A stretch of DNA of 64,000 nt from Bryocella elongata (GTDB lineage Bacteria; Acidobacteriota; Terriglobia; Terriglobales; Acidobacteriaceae). This document shows, piece by piece, positions 12,340-20,080 of this stretch; positions within the stretch are counted from its first letter, which is position 1; each line of letters begins with the position of its first letter. The stretch is from assembly GCF_900108185.1 (NCBI RefSeq), contig NZ_FNVA01000001.1, positions 868,001-932,000 of the forward strand, given 5' to 3'. The notes beneath the pieces were generated by a model. It was not told the origin of the DNA. It searched no databases and saw only the letters and a list, made by a program, of their open reading frames with translations. The position numbers and the translations under genes were made by a program.

Positions 12340-12726
12340 CTACTTCATCACACTGATGCGAGGCTGCGCTTCAGAGGCCTTGTACAGGTACTTGATGCTG
12401 GACTTGTAGACCAGGACGCGGGTCTTGCTGGTGCGTAGCTTCAGCACAAAGTGGTCGAACCACTCGATGACGCCATGAATCTCTTCGCCATCGTCGAGCA
12501 CCACTGTCATCTCGGTCTGCTGCTGAACCTGCTTCTGGAAATAGAACGCCTCTGCGTGCGAGCTCTCCAGCGCGGAGCTCGACTCCTGCGCATTGGCGTG
12601 GGTCAAGGGGTCTTCCCCCTGCGACGGGTCATGTCGGCGTCCGCCCAACGGAAGGCGAGGCCGGATGAGCTTGCGCGTTCCATTGAACGAATCGTCGCGT
12701 CGGCTGCTGCGTTTATCGTCGGTCAA
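12340..12726 (-). CDS. hfq: Hfq-family RNA chaperone with long N-terminal extension
   Basis: Hfq hexamers bind U-rich and A-rich RNA and pair small RNAs with mRNAs. The Sm fold occupies about residues 58-120: EAFYFQKQVQQQTEMTV (Sm1), the IEWFDHFVLKL segment, and LVYKSSIKYL in place of the usual YKHA Sm2 motif. An unusual basic, probably disordered extension of about 57 residues precedes it. The TTG start is supported by AGGGAG 8 bases upstream. The substituted Sm2 motif (YKSS for YKHA) is a real divergence at the proximal RNA-binding face. sua5 lies 41 bases downstream. The 246 bases upstream, to holB, hold no gene I can support. Confidence 0.87.
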   Translation of the reverse strand: MTDDKRSSRRDDSFNGTRKLIRPRLPLGGRRHDPSQGEDPLTHANAQESSSALESSHAEAFYFQKQVQQQTEMTVVLDDGEEIHGVIEWFDHFVLKLRTSKTRVLVYKSSIKYLYKASEAQPRISVMK

Positions 12727-12972
12727 CGATCGTTCTCCCTAAAGACAAAAAAGCTGTTGCGGACAGGCCAAGACGTGGCCTTCAAGGCTCTTTAGTGCCT
12801 TCGCCTGTCATGAGTGCTGGCCGTTGGATGCAGGAACCCGGCGAAGAGATACCCGGCAATTCCAAGACATCCGGCGCGGCTCGCCGAACACGCGTTGCCG
12901 CTCCAAACTGCATTCCTGCCACTTCGATGGTTACACAAAGCGGCGACCCGGGTCATCCGCCGGAAGGCTGGT

Positions 12973-14127
12973 TCAGCGGACTGATTCGAGACCCACCGCC
13001 ATCGCGTCAAGACTCAGCGACCGCAGCAGATTGCGTCGCATCCCGCTCTGAACCTGGTCCATCGCCCGTACCGCAGACTCGATCCACGCATAATCGAAGC
13101 CCGTAGCCATGCGCTCCAGCTCGGCGCGCTTGTCCACGTTGCGAATGCGGTCTGGCACACCCGCATTCAATAGCAGAAGATCCTCCAGCACCGAGGACAA
13201 CGCTCGCAGCAGCGCCGTCGTCTTCTCCTGACCTTCGGCGCCTGCGCGATAGCTCTCCGTCATCTTGAAGAGCAGGGAATGGTCCTGCATTCCGCCCGAC
13301 CTCTCGGCCGTGTGCAGGATGGTCAGCGCATCGTTGCGGGCCGCGGCGTAGGTCGCCAGATCGAAGCTCAACGCCCGCCCGGGAGCGCCTTCGCTCAGCC
13401 GCGCCACCAGCTCGCGCTCCGCGCCCTTCACTTCCTTGCGATGCTCCGCCAGCAGCGCTGTGATCTCCTCCACGCTCATGGCGCCCAGGTGCGCGACCGC
13501 GCAGCGCGAGCGAATCGTCGGCAGCAGCTCGCCCAGGTTCTCCGCCAGCAGGATCAGATGCACCTGCGCCGGCGGCTCCTCCAGCAGCTTCAGCAGCGAG
13601 TTCGCCGCCTCTTTCATGAATCCAGCCGAGGTAAACAGGAACACCCGCGCCCGCGCCTCTGTCGGCAGGTAGTGCGACCGCTGGATCACCGTCCGCACCT
13701 GTCCCAGCTTGATCATCAGCTGCGGAGGATCGGGCGGCACAATCAGCACGTCCGGATGCGTCTGCACCAGCACGCGCGTCTCGCGCTTGTCGGTGTCCTT
13801 CATCTCTTCGCGCGTGGCGATGGCCTCTTCGACACGCGCGCTCAGGTCAGCCGACTCCGCAATCCGTGTGCAGTTGCGGCATTCGCCGCAGTAGCTGGCC
13901 AGCTCCCGCGTCTCACCCTCCGGCAAGCCTCGTCCGGAGACCTCCCGCGGCTGACGCTCGCACTCCAGCGCCATCGTCAGCATCACCGCGAGCGTGTACT
14001 TGCCCACCCCGCGCGGCCCCAGCAGGATCATCGAATGCGGCAACCGCCCCGAAGCAATCGCCGCCCGCAGGTTGTCGAGCACAGCATGGTTGGCGTGGAA
14101 GTCGTCGAAGGTGCGAGGAAGCGGCAT
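12973..14127 (-). CDS. holB: DNA polymerase III delta-prime subunit
   Basis: Clamp-loader subunit of the replicative polymerase. The 384-residue product has a Walker-A-like loop (GPRGVGKYTLA, residues 37-47), the zinc-type cluster CGECRNC, the helix VRTVIQRSHYLPTEAR, the sensor segment SLLKLLEEPP and a TIRSRC motif, all typical of the delta-prime/DnaX AAA+ fold. The C-terminal collar domain is degenerate, as is usual. In many bacteria holB follows tmk directly; here tmk is about 5 kb upstream on the same strand, with five unrelated genes between. A GAGAGAG sequence precedes the ATG. Confidence 0.93.
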   Translation of the reverse strand: MPLPRTFDDFHANHAVLDNLRAAIASGRLPHSMILLGPRGVGKYTLAVMLTMALECERQPREVSGRGLPEGETRELASYCGECRNCTRIAESADLSARVEEAIATREEMKDTDKRETRVLVQTHPDVLIVPPDPPQLMIKLGQVRTVIQRSHYLPTEARARVFLFTSAGFMKEAANSLLKLLEEPPAQVHLILLAENLGELLPTIRSRCAVAHLGAMSVEEITALLAEHRKEVKGAERELVARLSEGAPGRALSFDLATYAAARNDALTILHTAERSGGMQDHSLLFKMTESYRAGAEGQEKTTALLRALSSVLEDLLLLNAGVPDRIRNVDKRAELERMATGFDYAWIESAVRAMDQVQSGMRRNLLRSLSLDAMAVGLESVR

Positions 14128-14134
14128 GTCTCTC

Positions 14135-14902
14135 TCAGCTTATCGTCTGCGGTGGCCGAGGTGGGATTCGGCGGTTTACGTAGATCACGCTGAACGAGAG
14201 GACGGCTAGAAAGGTCAACGACATCGTGGTGACGACGAGGTCGCCCACAAACACAGCAATGCGAAGGGGTGCAGGCGCAGTTGTGGCACCTGCCCATGCG
14301 CGCATGATGGAGAAAATCCCGATGATGGTGGCAAAGGTGGCCAGAGCCTTCCCCCGGCCGGAAATTTCTTTCATGGCCCGGTGCCGAGCGTCAGTCGTCA
14401 GCAACTGCCAACACCAAATGGCAACGAGAAGGAGACCCACTAGAGAACTCAACTGCTGGAGAAACTCGAATAGCTCGACGCGGGCGGTGCCAACCTGAAA
14501 GACCGGCCTATGCAGGAAAGACAGGTGTTGATAAGGCCAGAAACTTCGGTGAGTGAACGAGTCCCAGAGGATATGGGTCGCGGCACCCACAAGAATGCCA
14601 GCGCACTCGGCGGTGACGCCCGGAATGTCCCAAGCCTTCGACTCGGGATGTCCTGCTGAGTCAAAAAACAGGGCGATGAATGTTAGACGGAGATCCCGCC
14701 TGTAAAACCACAGCACGAGCAAGGATAATGGCAGGTCCATGACGAGCACGCCGACCGCTGTATGACCGAAGTGCCCTCGTGGGGCCAGACGGAGGAAATA
14801 CTCGAAGTCCGGAGACATCGTGCCAATGACGATGGCAGCCGTCGGAAGGAAGCTCCGGCGAAATGGAAGCGCTGCGGCGGCATGTGCGGGCGTGAAGGGC
14901 AC
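14135..14902 (-). CDS. DUF4184-type membrane protein (copy 1)
   Basis: A 255-residue multi-pass membrane protein whose N-terminus MPFTPAHAAAALPF and the conserved THILWDSFTH segment match the DUF4184 family (function unknown). The His and Asp residues in those motifs recall metal-dependent membrane hydrolases, but no activity is established. About five or six hydrophobic helices are visible. The start is GTG, 6 bases after a GACACT box and without a Shine-Dalgarno sequence. Its stop lies 7 bases before holB. It is a clear paralogue of the gene at 15664-16422; the two flank the acetyltransferase. Confidence 0.85.
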   Translation of the reverse strand: MPFTPAHAAAALPFRRSFLPTAAIVIGTMSPDFEYFLRLAPRGHFGHTAVGVLVMDLPLSLLVLWFYRRDLRLTFIALFFDSAGHPESKAWDIPGVTAECAGILVGAATHILWDSFTHRSFWPYQHLSFLHRPVFQVGTARVELFEFLQQLSSLVGLLLVAIWCWQLLTTDARHRAMKEISGRGKALATFATIIGIFSIMRAWAGATTAPAPLRIAVFVGDLVVTTMSLTFLAVLSFSVIYVNRRIPPRPPQTIS

Positions 14903-14948
14903 GGCAAGAGTGTCTCATTCGGATGGCTGCGTACAAACTGCAACGTAG

Positions 14949-15611
14949 TCAGGATGTCCTGGAGCGCCGAGGCTCAGCCGGAACGCACGTGGCCAGCGCC
15001 CCCACATCCCCCGCCACGATCTTCCCCAGATTCTCCGTGATCTTCGCGACCGGCCAATCCCACCAGGCAATCTCTTCCAGCTTTGCCACGGTACCCTCAT
15101 CGAACCGCATCCGGATCACCTTCGCTGGATTGCCACCGACCACCGCATACGCGGGCACATCGGACGTCACCACCGACCGCGCCGCGATCACCGCGCCATT
15201 GCCAATCGTCACGCCCGGCATCACCAGCGCGTCATACCCCAGCCACACGTCATTTCCAATGACCGTATCGCCCTTGTAAGGCAGTTCGCCCGGCTGCGGA
15301 GCCGCCGACTCCCATCCGCTCCTGAAGATGAAGAACGGGTACGTCGAGATCCCATCGAGCTTGTGGTTGGCTCCGTTCATAATGAACTTCACCCCACGGC
15401 CAATCGCGCAGAACCTCCCGATCACCAGCCGGTCGCCGATGAAAGGGAAGTGGTACAGCACGTTGCGCTCGAACCCCTCAGAGTCCTCGGGGTCGTCGTA
15501 GTAGGTGTATTCGCCCACGACGATGTTCGGGTTCTTCACCGTGTTGCGGATGAAACAAACCTGCGGAAAGCCGGCCATCGGGTGCGGGTTGCTGGGATCT
15601 GGACCTTGCAT
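14949..15611 (-). CDS. Vat/CatB-like xenobiotic O-acetyltransferase
   Basis: A 220-residue left-handed beta-helix (hexapeptide) acetyltransferase of the streptogramin A/chloramphenicol acetyltransferase class, which uses acetyl-CoA. Features: [17 protein letters not shown], the active-site region [10 protein letters not shown] with the catalytic His, YPFFIFR, then hexapeptide turns [30 protein letters not shown] and [12 protein letters not shown]. These match VatD-type enzymes closely, but chromosomal members are often of unknown substrate, so resistance is not implied. A GGAGAGG sequence sits just before the ATG. It lies between two DUF4184 paralogues on the same strand. Confidence 0.88.
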   Translation of the reverse strand: MQGPDPSNPHPMAGFPQVCFIRNTVKNPNIVVGEYTYYDDPEDSEGFERNVLYHFPFIGDRLVIGRFCAIGRGVKFIMNGANHKLDGISTYPFFIFRSGWESAAPQPGELPYKGDTVIGNDVWLGYDALVMPGVTIGNGAVIAARSVVTSDVPAYAVVGGNPAKVIRMRFDEGTVAKLEEIAWWDWPVAKITENLGKIVAGDVGALATCVPAEPRRSRTS

Positions 15612-15663
15612 GCCTCTCCGTCATATCACGAAGCCGCACGCGGGAACCTGAGCCGTTACCGGC

Positions 15664-16422
15664 TCAGCAGGAACGGCCGAGCCGGTAGGTCACGATCACC
15701 GCAGCCACAAGCCACGCTCCGAAAAGAACCGCCATCCCGGTCACAATGAACTCGACCACCAGTAAAGGCTCGCAGACCTGCCACGGGACGCCTCGCGTCC
15801 CCCAGAGCGCTCGCGCGATACCGCACGCCGCTGCGATCAGACATGCGGCGATGGATCGCCCTTTCCACTCGGAAGAGATGTGGAAGCGAATATCTCCGGT
15901 GTCATCTCGCCAATGGTTCCACAGCCATACGCCCAGGATCGCAAGCCCCCCGAAAGAGCTCAACTGCTGCATCAGGTCATAGCCGGCCTCATCACCGAGA
16001 AGCGGCACCGTGATGGTCTGTTGCAGGAACGCGATATGTTCGGAAGGCCAATAGCCCGGGTGGGTGAACGAGTCCCACACGAGATGCGTCGCGATGCCGA
16101 GCAGAATCGCAACCACGGCGATCAGGACGCATCCCGTGCTCCATCTGCGCTCATCGATTGCCCTCACGCCCGCCTCGGGAGAGACCGCGACCGCAAGCGT
16201 CCCGGGGCGAAGAAACGTTCGCCACATCCAGAACAACGCCAGCGCGATGGGAAGATCGAAGAGAAATACCCCTGGCAGCGTATGTCCGAATCGCCCCCGT
16301 GGCGCCAGCCTCATGAAGTACAACAGGTCCGGCGCGAGGCAGCCCATCACAATCGCGGCCATGGGCAAAGGCGTTCTGCGAAAGGGCAACGACGCAGCCG
16401 CATGGGCCGGAGTAAAGGGCAT
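15664..16422 (-). CDS. DUF4184-type membrane protein (copy 2)
   Basis: A 252-residue multi-pass membrane protein beginning MPFTPAHAAASLPFRR, with the shared family segments RLAPRGRFGHT and THLVWDSFTHPGYWP. It aligns by eye along its length with the copy at 14135-14902, so the pair arose by duplication. I place the start at ATG 16422, where homology begins and a GACACT box lies 6 bases upstream, exactly as in copy 1. A longer frame upstream adds 13 residues without support. Function unknown. Confidence 0.84.
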   Translation of the reverse strand: MPFTPAHAAASLPFRRTPLPMAAIVMGCLAPDLLYFMRLAPRGRFGHTLPGVFLFDLPIALALFWMWRTFLRPGTLAVAVSPEAGVRAIDERRWSTGCVLIAVVAILLGIATHLVWDSFTHPGYWPSEHIAFLQQTITVPLLGDEAGYDLMQQLSSFGGLAILGVWLWNHWRDDTGDIRFHISSEWKGRSIAACLIAAACGIARALWGTRGVPWQVCEPLLVVEFIVTGMAVLFGAWLVAAVIVTYRLGRSC

Positions 16423-16501
16423 AGCATCAGTGTCGCATCGCCTGCGAATCGAGGCATGCACCTATGCGCGAAGGATAGCCCAGCACGGTGAACCAACGGT
16501 A

Positions 16502-17014
16502 TTAGCGCCCCAGCGCGTGAGCGACCCTGGCCGACGAAATCAATCCATCCAGCCAAGCCTGGTGACCGTTCAGCATGGGATTCGGCCGTCGCTTGGCCAT
16601 GTCGGCCGCAAGATTACCGATTTGGGTCTCCTGGGTCAGGATTCGCACCCGGCCGCCTGAGAGGTCCTCGATCAGCCATGCATGGAGCACTTCAAGCGTG
16701 CCGTGGTCATCGTCCTCAATCAGTCCTTTCCATGCGAGCCGACCGGGTTCATTCGGTGCCGGCGTCACGCACTCGGTAACCTCCGCCTCTACCAGCAGGC
16801 CGAAGGTGGTGAAGCGAAACTTCGCACCCTCGGTCAGAATTCGACCTGCAACGACCACATCGGATGCGTTGTGGTAGTACGAAGGCCAAAGCGTCGCGTC
16901 GACCAGGAACGGCCATACATCCCCCGCCGAGATGCCTCGCACAATCTCCTCGTTGGAGACAAAGTTGTCGGTCGTTCCGGGCAGATAGCCTTCAGGCCAT
17001 TGAATGGAGTTCAT
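16502..17014 (-). CDS. SRPBCC-fold (START-like) protein
   Basis: A 170-residue protein of the polyketide-cyclase/START-like fold, which has a deep hydrophobic ligand pocket. The order of elements fits: an N-terminal strand (VSNEEIVRGISA), helix with VWPFLVDATLWPSYY, then alternating strands (FRFTTFGLLVEAEVTE, RLAWKGLIED, LEVLHAWLIED, VRILTQETQIG) and a long C-terminal helix. No ligand can be named. AAAGAGG lies about 5 bases before the ATG, a good start. It follows the P450 gene by about 200 bases on the same strand and could act on a related small hydrophobic molecule; that is inference. Confidence 0.8.
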   Translation of the reverse strand: MNSIQWPEGYLPGTTDNFVSNEEIVRGISAGDVWPFLVDATLWPSYYHNASDVVVAGRILTEGAKFRFTTFGLLVEAEVTECVTPAPNEPGRLAWKGLIEDDDHGTLEVLHAWLIEDLSGGRVRILTQETQIGNLAADMAKRRPNPMLNGHQAWLDGLISSARVAHALGR

Positions 17015-17217
17015 GGGTACCTCTTTGCTGGAGATTCTTCGGAATGCGAATGGATATCTATCGTGCCGCAGACGCTAAAGCATTCCCAGTGACTTACATC
17101 GCGCCAAGTATCGCTAACAGATGGTGTCGTCGGCGAGCCCTCGGACACGACTTCTCTGACGCGCGTTCTCTTTCGGGCCAGACACCGGCGCGATAGCGAT
17201 CGTGCCCGCCCCTTGCT

Positions 17218-18672
17218 TCAGCGCGCCACGGTCCGCATGCTCATCGGAAACTTCGGTCGCAGGGTGATCTTGGCCTGGGCCTCGACCGGAAACCGCGGGA
17301 CAAACTCCAGCCTCCAGCGTTGTGCGATCGTCGCCAGCGCCAGCACGCCTTCCATCCACGCAAAGCTTTCGCCAATGCAGTGGCGTCGACCCGCGCCAAA
17401 CGGGAAGTACACGTAACGCGGCCTTGCAGCCTTGGCCTCAGGTGTGTGCCGTTCGGGCCGAAACGCCAGTGGCTCGTCCCAGTACTCTTCCGACCGATGC
17501 AGAATGTACTGGCTGATGAAGAAGTGAGCCCCGGCCGGCAGCCTGTACTCCCCCAGCGTCACCGGGGCGGTCGATTGCCGCCCCATCGCCCACGCCGGCG
17601 GATAGAGCCGCATCGCCTCGGCAAAGACCATCTCGGTGTACTTCAGCTGCGGATAGTCGGCCAGCGCGGCGGGCCTCATGCGGTCGCGGGCTGCGCCAGT
17701 GTTGCCAAGCAGCTCGTCGACCTCCGCGAACATCCTGTCGCGTGCCTCGGGGTTCTGACTCAGCAGGTATAGCGTCCAAGTCAGTGCATTCGCGACGGTC
17801 TCGTAGCCGGCGAGGAAGATCGTCAGCACCTCGTCGCGTACCTGGGCATCGCTCATGCCGGTCGCGGAGCTCCCGTCTTCCTCCTCGCCATCTTCGCCTT
17901 CGTAGTGCGCGGCCACCAGCATCGAGAGCAGATCGCCTCGGCCCTCAAGCTGCTCCGCACTCAAGGCACGCCGGTTTGCGATCAGCTTGTCGACGATGTC
18001 GTCCAGCCGCTGCTTGGCCCGGCGAAACTTCACCACCCCCGGGATCGGCCAGTGCAGCACCTGCTCCAGCTTCGGGAAGGCGACGAGGAAGTTGTAAAGC
18101 CCCATCACGGTGTTCGCTTCATCTGCGACGGAAAGCACATCCGCGTCCACCTCGCTGTCGAAGAGCGTCCTTGCCACGATCCGCAGGCTGAGTCGCATCA
18201 TCGCGTCACCTGCATCGATCTCCTGGCCCTCACGCCACGAGCTCGCGACCCCCTCCGCAGCCTTCACAATCTCGTCCGCATAGCCCGCAATGCGCTGCCG
18301 ATGGAACGCCGGCGCGATCAACTTCCGCTGCCGCATGTGGATCGGGTCGTCCGAGGTGATCAGCCCTTCGCCCAGCAGGATCTTCATCCGCTTGATCGTG
18401 CGCTCACGCACAAACGACTGCGCCTGGTTGACGAGGATCTCCTGCACATACTCCGGATCGTTCACGAAGACGATCGTCGTCCCCATGAACCTGTATTGCG
18501 CGATGCTGCCGAAGGTCTGGTGAAGATGTTCGAAGAGCGGGATCGGGTGGCCAAACTTCACCCAGCTGCGCCGGGTATAAAAGGGAAGGCTGTGTCGCAG
18601 TCCGGGAGGAAAACGGAAGTCGCCTTGGCTGTAGGCAGGTCGGTAGTCGTTGCTACGTTCGAAGTCTGGCAT
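17218..18672 (-). CDS. Cytochrome P450
   Basis: A 484-residue soluble bacterial P450, a heme-thiolate monooxygenase that needs ferredoxin or flavodoxin-type partners (none nearby). Key motifs: I-helix FLAGYETVANAL (AGxET oxygen-activation motif), K-helix EAMR (ExxR), PERF-like RPERH, and heme loop FPFGAGRRHCIGE with the axial Cys at residue 432. The sequence, including the long B-C region, resembles CYP102/CYP4-like bacterial enzymes acting on lipids or terpenes, but the substrate is unknown. It lies 32 bases after tmk and upstream of the SRPBCC gene. The ATG has only a weak GCGAG Shine-Dalgarno sequence. Confidence 0.95.
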   Translation of the reverse strand: MPDFERSNDYRPAYSQGDFRFPPGLRHSLPFYTRRSWVKFGHPIPLFEHLHQTFGSIAQYRFMGTTIVFVNDPEYVQEILVNQAQSFVRERTIKRMKILLGEGLITSDDPIHMRQRKLIAPAFHRQRIAGYADEIVKAAEGVASSWREGQEIDAGDAMMRLSLRIVARTLFDSEVDADVLSVADEANTVMGLYNFLVAFPKLEQVLHWPIPGVVKFRRAKQRLDDIVDKLIANRRALSAEQLEGRGDLLSMLVAAHYEGEDGEEEDGSSATGMSDAQVRDEVLTIFLAGYETVANALTWTLYLLSQNPEARDRMFAEVDELLGNTGAARDRMRPAALADYPQLKYTEMVFAEAMRLYPPAWAMGRQSTAPVTLGEYRLPAGAHFFISQYILHRSEEYWDEPLAFRPERHTPEAKAARPRYVYFPFGAGRRHCIGESFAWMEGVLALATIAQRWRLEFVPRFPVEAQAKITLRPKFPMSMRTVAR

Positions 18673-18704
18673 GGGCTCGCTTCATGCGATGCGCTCGCAG
18701 TCGC

Positions 18705-19412
18705 TCAGGACGCGGTCTGCGGAGATGCAATCGGACGTGCACTTTCATGCGCTTGTAGACGTTCCCTTACAACGGTGAGCACGCTGGAAGCGATCGCTTC
18801 GATGCGCGCATCTTCGGTAATCGCGACCACCCGTTGCGGCTCTCGTTGTGCAATGTTCCGGTACGCCTGGTACACGCGGCGATAGAACTCATCGCCCTCG
18901 CGCTCGAACCGGTTCTCGTCCGTGCCGGAGGTCTGGATGTGCCGCTCATTCCGCCGCCGCGCGCGTCGCAGTGAGCTCTCCAGCGGGGGTAGCAGCAGGA
19001 TGGTCAGGTCCGGCTGAAAGCCATCGCAGACCGCGTGGTGCAGCTCCAGAACGCGCTCCGAACCCAGCTCGCGGCCGCCGCCCTGGTAGGCTTCCGACGA
19101 ATCGGTATAGCGGTCGCAGATTACAATCGCCCCCTCGGCGAGCGCCGGCTTCACGATCTCCGCCAGCGACTGCGCCCTGTCCGCAAACATCAGCGCGAGC
19201 TCCGCCGTAGGCGTAATTGCACCCAGCTCCGACTCCGATCGCGAATCCAGCAAGATCGCGCGAATACGGTCCCCCAGCGCCGTCCCGCCCGGATTCCGCA
19301 GCGAGACGACCCGCCGTCCCTCTGCCTCCAGCGCTGCAACGAGGCGTCGGACCTGCGTCGTCTTACCAGATCCGTCGAGCCCCTCAAACGTAATGAACAT
19401 ACCGTGGCACAT
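18705..19412 (-). CDS. tmk: Thymidylate kinase
   Basis: Phosphorylates dTMP to dTDP with ATP for DNA synthesis. The product (235 residues from ATG 19412) shows the P-loop GLDGSGKTTQ, the RNPGGT variant of the dTMP-binding RxPGGT motif, and DRYTDSSEAYQGGGR. A lysine-poor, arginine-rich LID (RRARRRNERH) follows. Two ATGs compete: 19412 (MCHGMF) and 19400 (MFITFE). I choose 19412 because a TACACT box lies exactly 7 bases upstream and neither start has a Shine-Dalgarno sequence. P450 follows 32 bases later on the same strand. Confidence 0.95.
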   Translation of the reverse strand: MCHGMFITFEGLDGSGKTTQVRRLVAALEAEGRRVVSLRNPGGTALGDRIRAILLDSRSESELGAITPTAELALMFADRAQSLAEIVKPALAEGAIVICDRYTDSSEAYQGGGRELGSERVLELHHAVCDGFQPDLTILLLPPLESSLRRARRRNERHIQTSGTDENRFEREGDEFYRRVYQAYRNIAQREPQRVVAITEDARIEAIASSVLTVVRERLQAHESARPIASPQTAS

Positions 19413-19419
19413 CAAGCCG

Positions 19420-19425
19420 AGTGTA
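19420..19425 (-). promoter_or_regulatory. -10 box placing tmk start
   Basis: TACACT lies 7 bases before the ATG at 19412, a leaderless arrangement. No convincing -35 box was seen. Confidence 0.4.
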
Positions 19426-19534
19426 TCTCGTGAGCCGGGCGGCTTGTGATGACCACCCGGCATCCTAATCTCTCGTGGCGCGAGAAAAGCGCGGCACGCC
19501 ATGACAGCCTCACCCGCGCGGAACCGAGGGTGAC

Positions 19535-19672
19535 ATGCTTCTTTACATCGTGATTGGTCTCTTCGCCTTGCTCTCCATCTGCCTTGCAGCTCTGGCTCGG
19601 GCTGCTTACCGGGAGCAGGACGCCCATTCCCACGACCCTGTGCAGCCAAGACCGATCCGCCACTCGCATTGA
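19535..19672 (+). CDS. Small single-pass membrane protein, 45 residues
   Basis: A short frame begins at ATG 19535 and encodes MLLYIVIGLFALLSICLAAL followed by a charged tail (RAAYREQDAHSHD and more, ending RHSH). One transmembrane helix spans residues 1-22. A GAGGG sequence lies 4-5 bases before the ATG, which is the main support besides the hydrophobic pattern. It lies between tmk and the lipoprotein gene, on the opposite strand from both, in otherwise empty DNA. Function unknown; chance is not excluded. Confidence 0.45.
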   Translation: MLLYIVIGLFALLSICLAALARAAYREQDAHSHDPVQPRPIRHSH

Positions 19673-19714
19673 TTCAACCCTTGCCGGGGAGCGGCAACCA
19701 ACAGGGGCGCCTCC

Positions 19715-20080
19715 CTAATGGGAGAGCCCTGTCTTCCAGACTGCAGTCCCGTCCGGCTCGAGCCTGACGTCCACGGTGCCCCTGAGTCCTTCACCGAGAC
19801 TTGGCCCGGTCGAGCTGTGTGGCTTCCTGGACGAGTCCGTCCAGGTCGCCTTCAACGGCCCGCTCCCGATCACCTCGAAGCGGTATTGATACGATCCACC
19901 CACGGGAAGAGTGCTCGTCCCGAAGCTCGCGCTCGGGTAGTCGACCTCAATCTCCGAGATGTTTCCGCCCGTCTCGTTCGTGACGGTTGCCCCGATAAAC
20001 GCCGACTTGCAGCCGCCCAGCCCCACCAGCGCCACGGCCGCTGTGGCAAGAATCGTATTGCGCACCATCCCGAAACTCAC
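19715..20080 (-). CDS. Small lipoprotein of unknown function
   Basis: A 121-residue product with a lipoprotein signal peptide: hydrophobic NTILATAAVALVGL and lipobox LGGC, so Cys is lipidated and processed by LspA. The mature part has alternating strands (ATVTNETGGNISEIEVDYPS, YQYRFEVIGSG) suggesting a small beta sandwich. I choose the GTG at 20080 because it overlaps the lpxD stop as GTGA and has AAGGGAG 6 bases upstream; longer upstream frames are antisense or lpxD-internal noise. Co-translated with lpxD. Confidence 0.8.
   Translation of the reverse strand: MSFGMVRNTILATAAVALVGLGGCKSAFIGATVTNETGGNISEIEVDYPSASFGTSTLPVGGSYQYRFEVIGSGPLKATWTDSSRKPHSSTGPSLGEGLRGTVDVRLEPDGTAVWKTGLSH

Noticed and set aside
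12792..13010. 72-residue minus-strand frame between hfq and holB
   Set aside because: Overlaps the holB 3' end, has no ribosome site and Arg-rich shadow composition.
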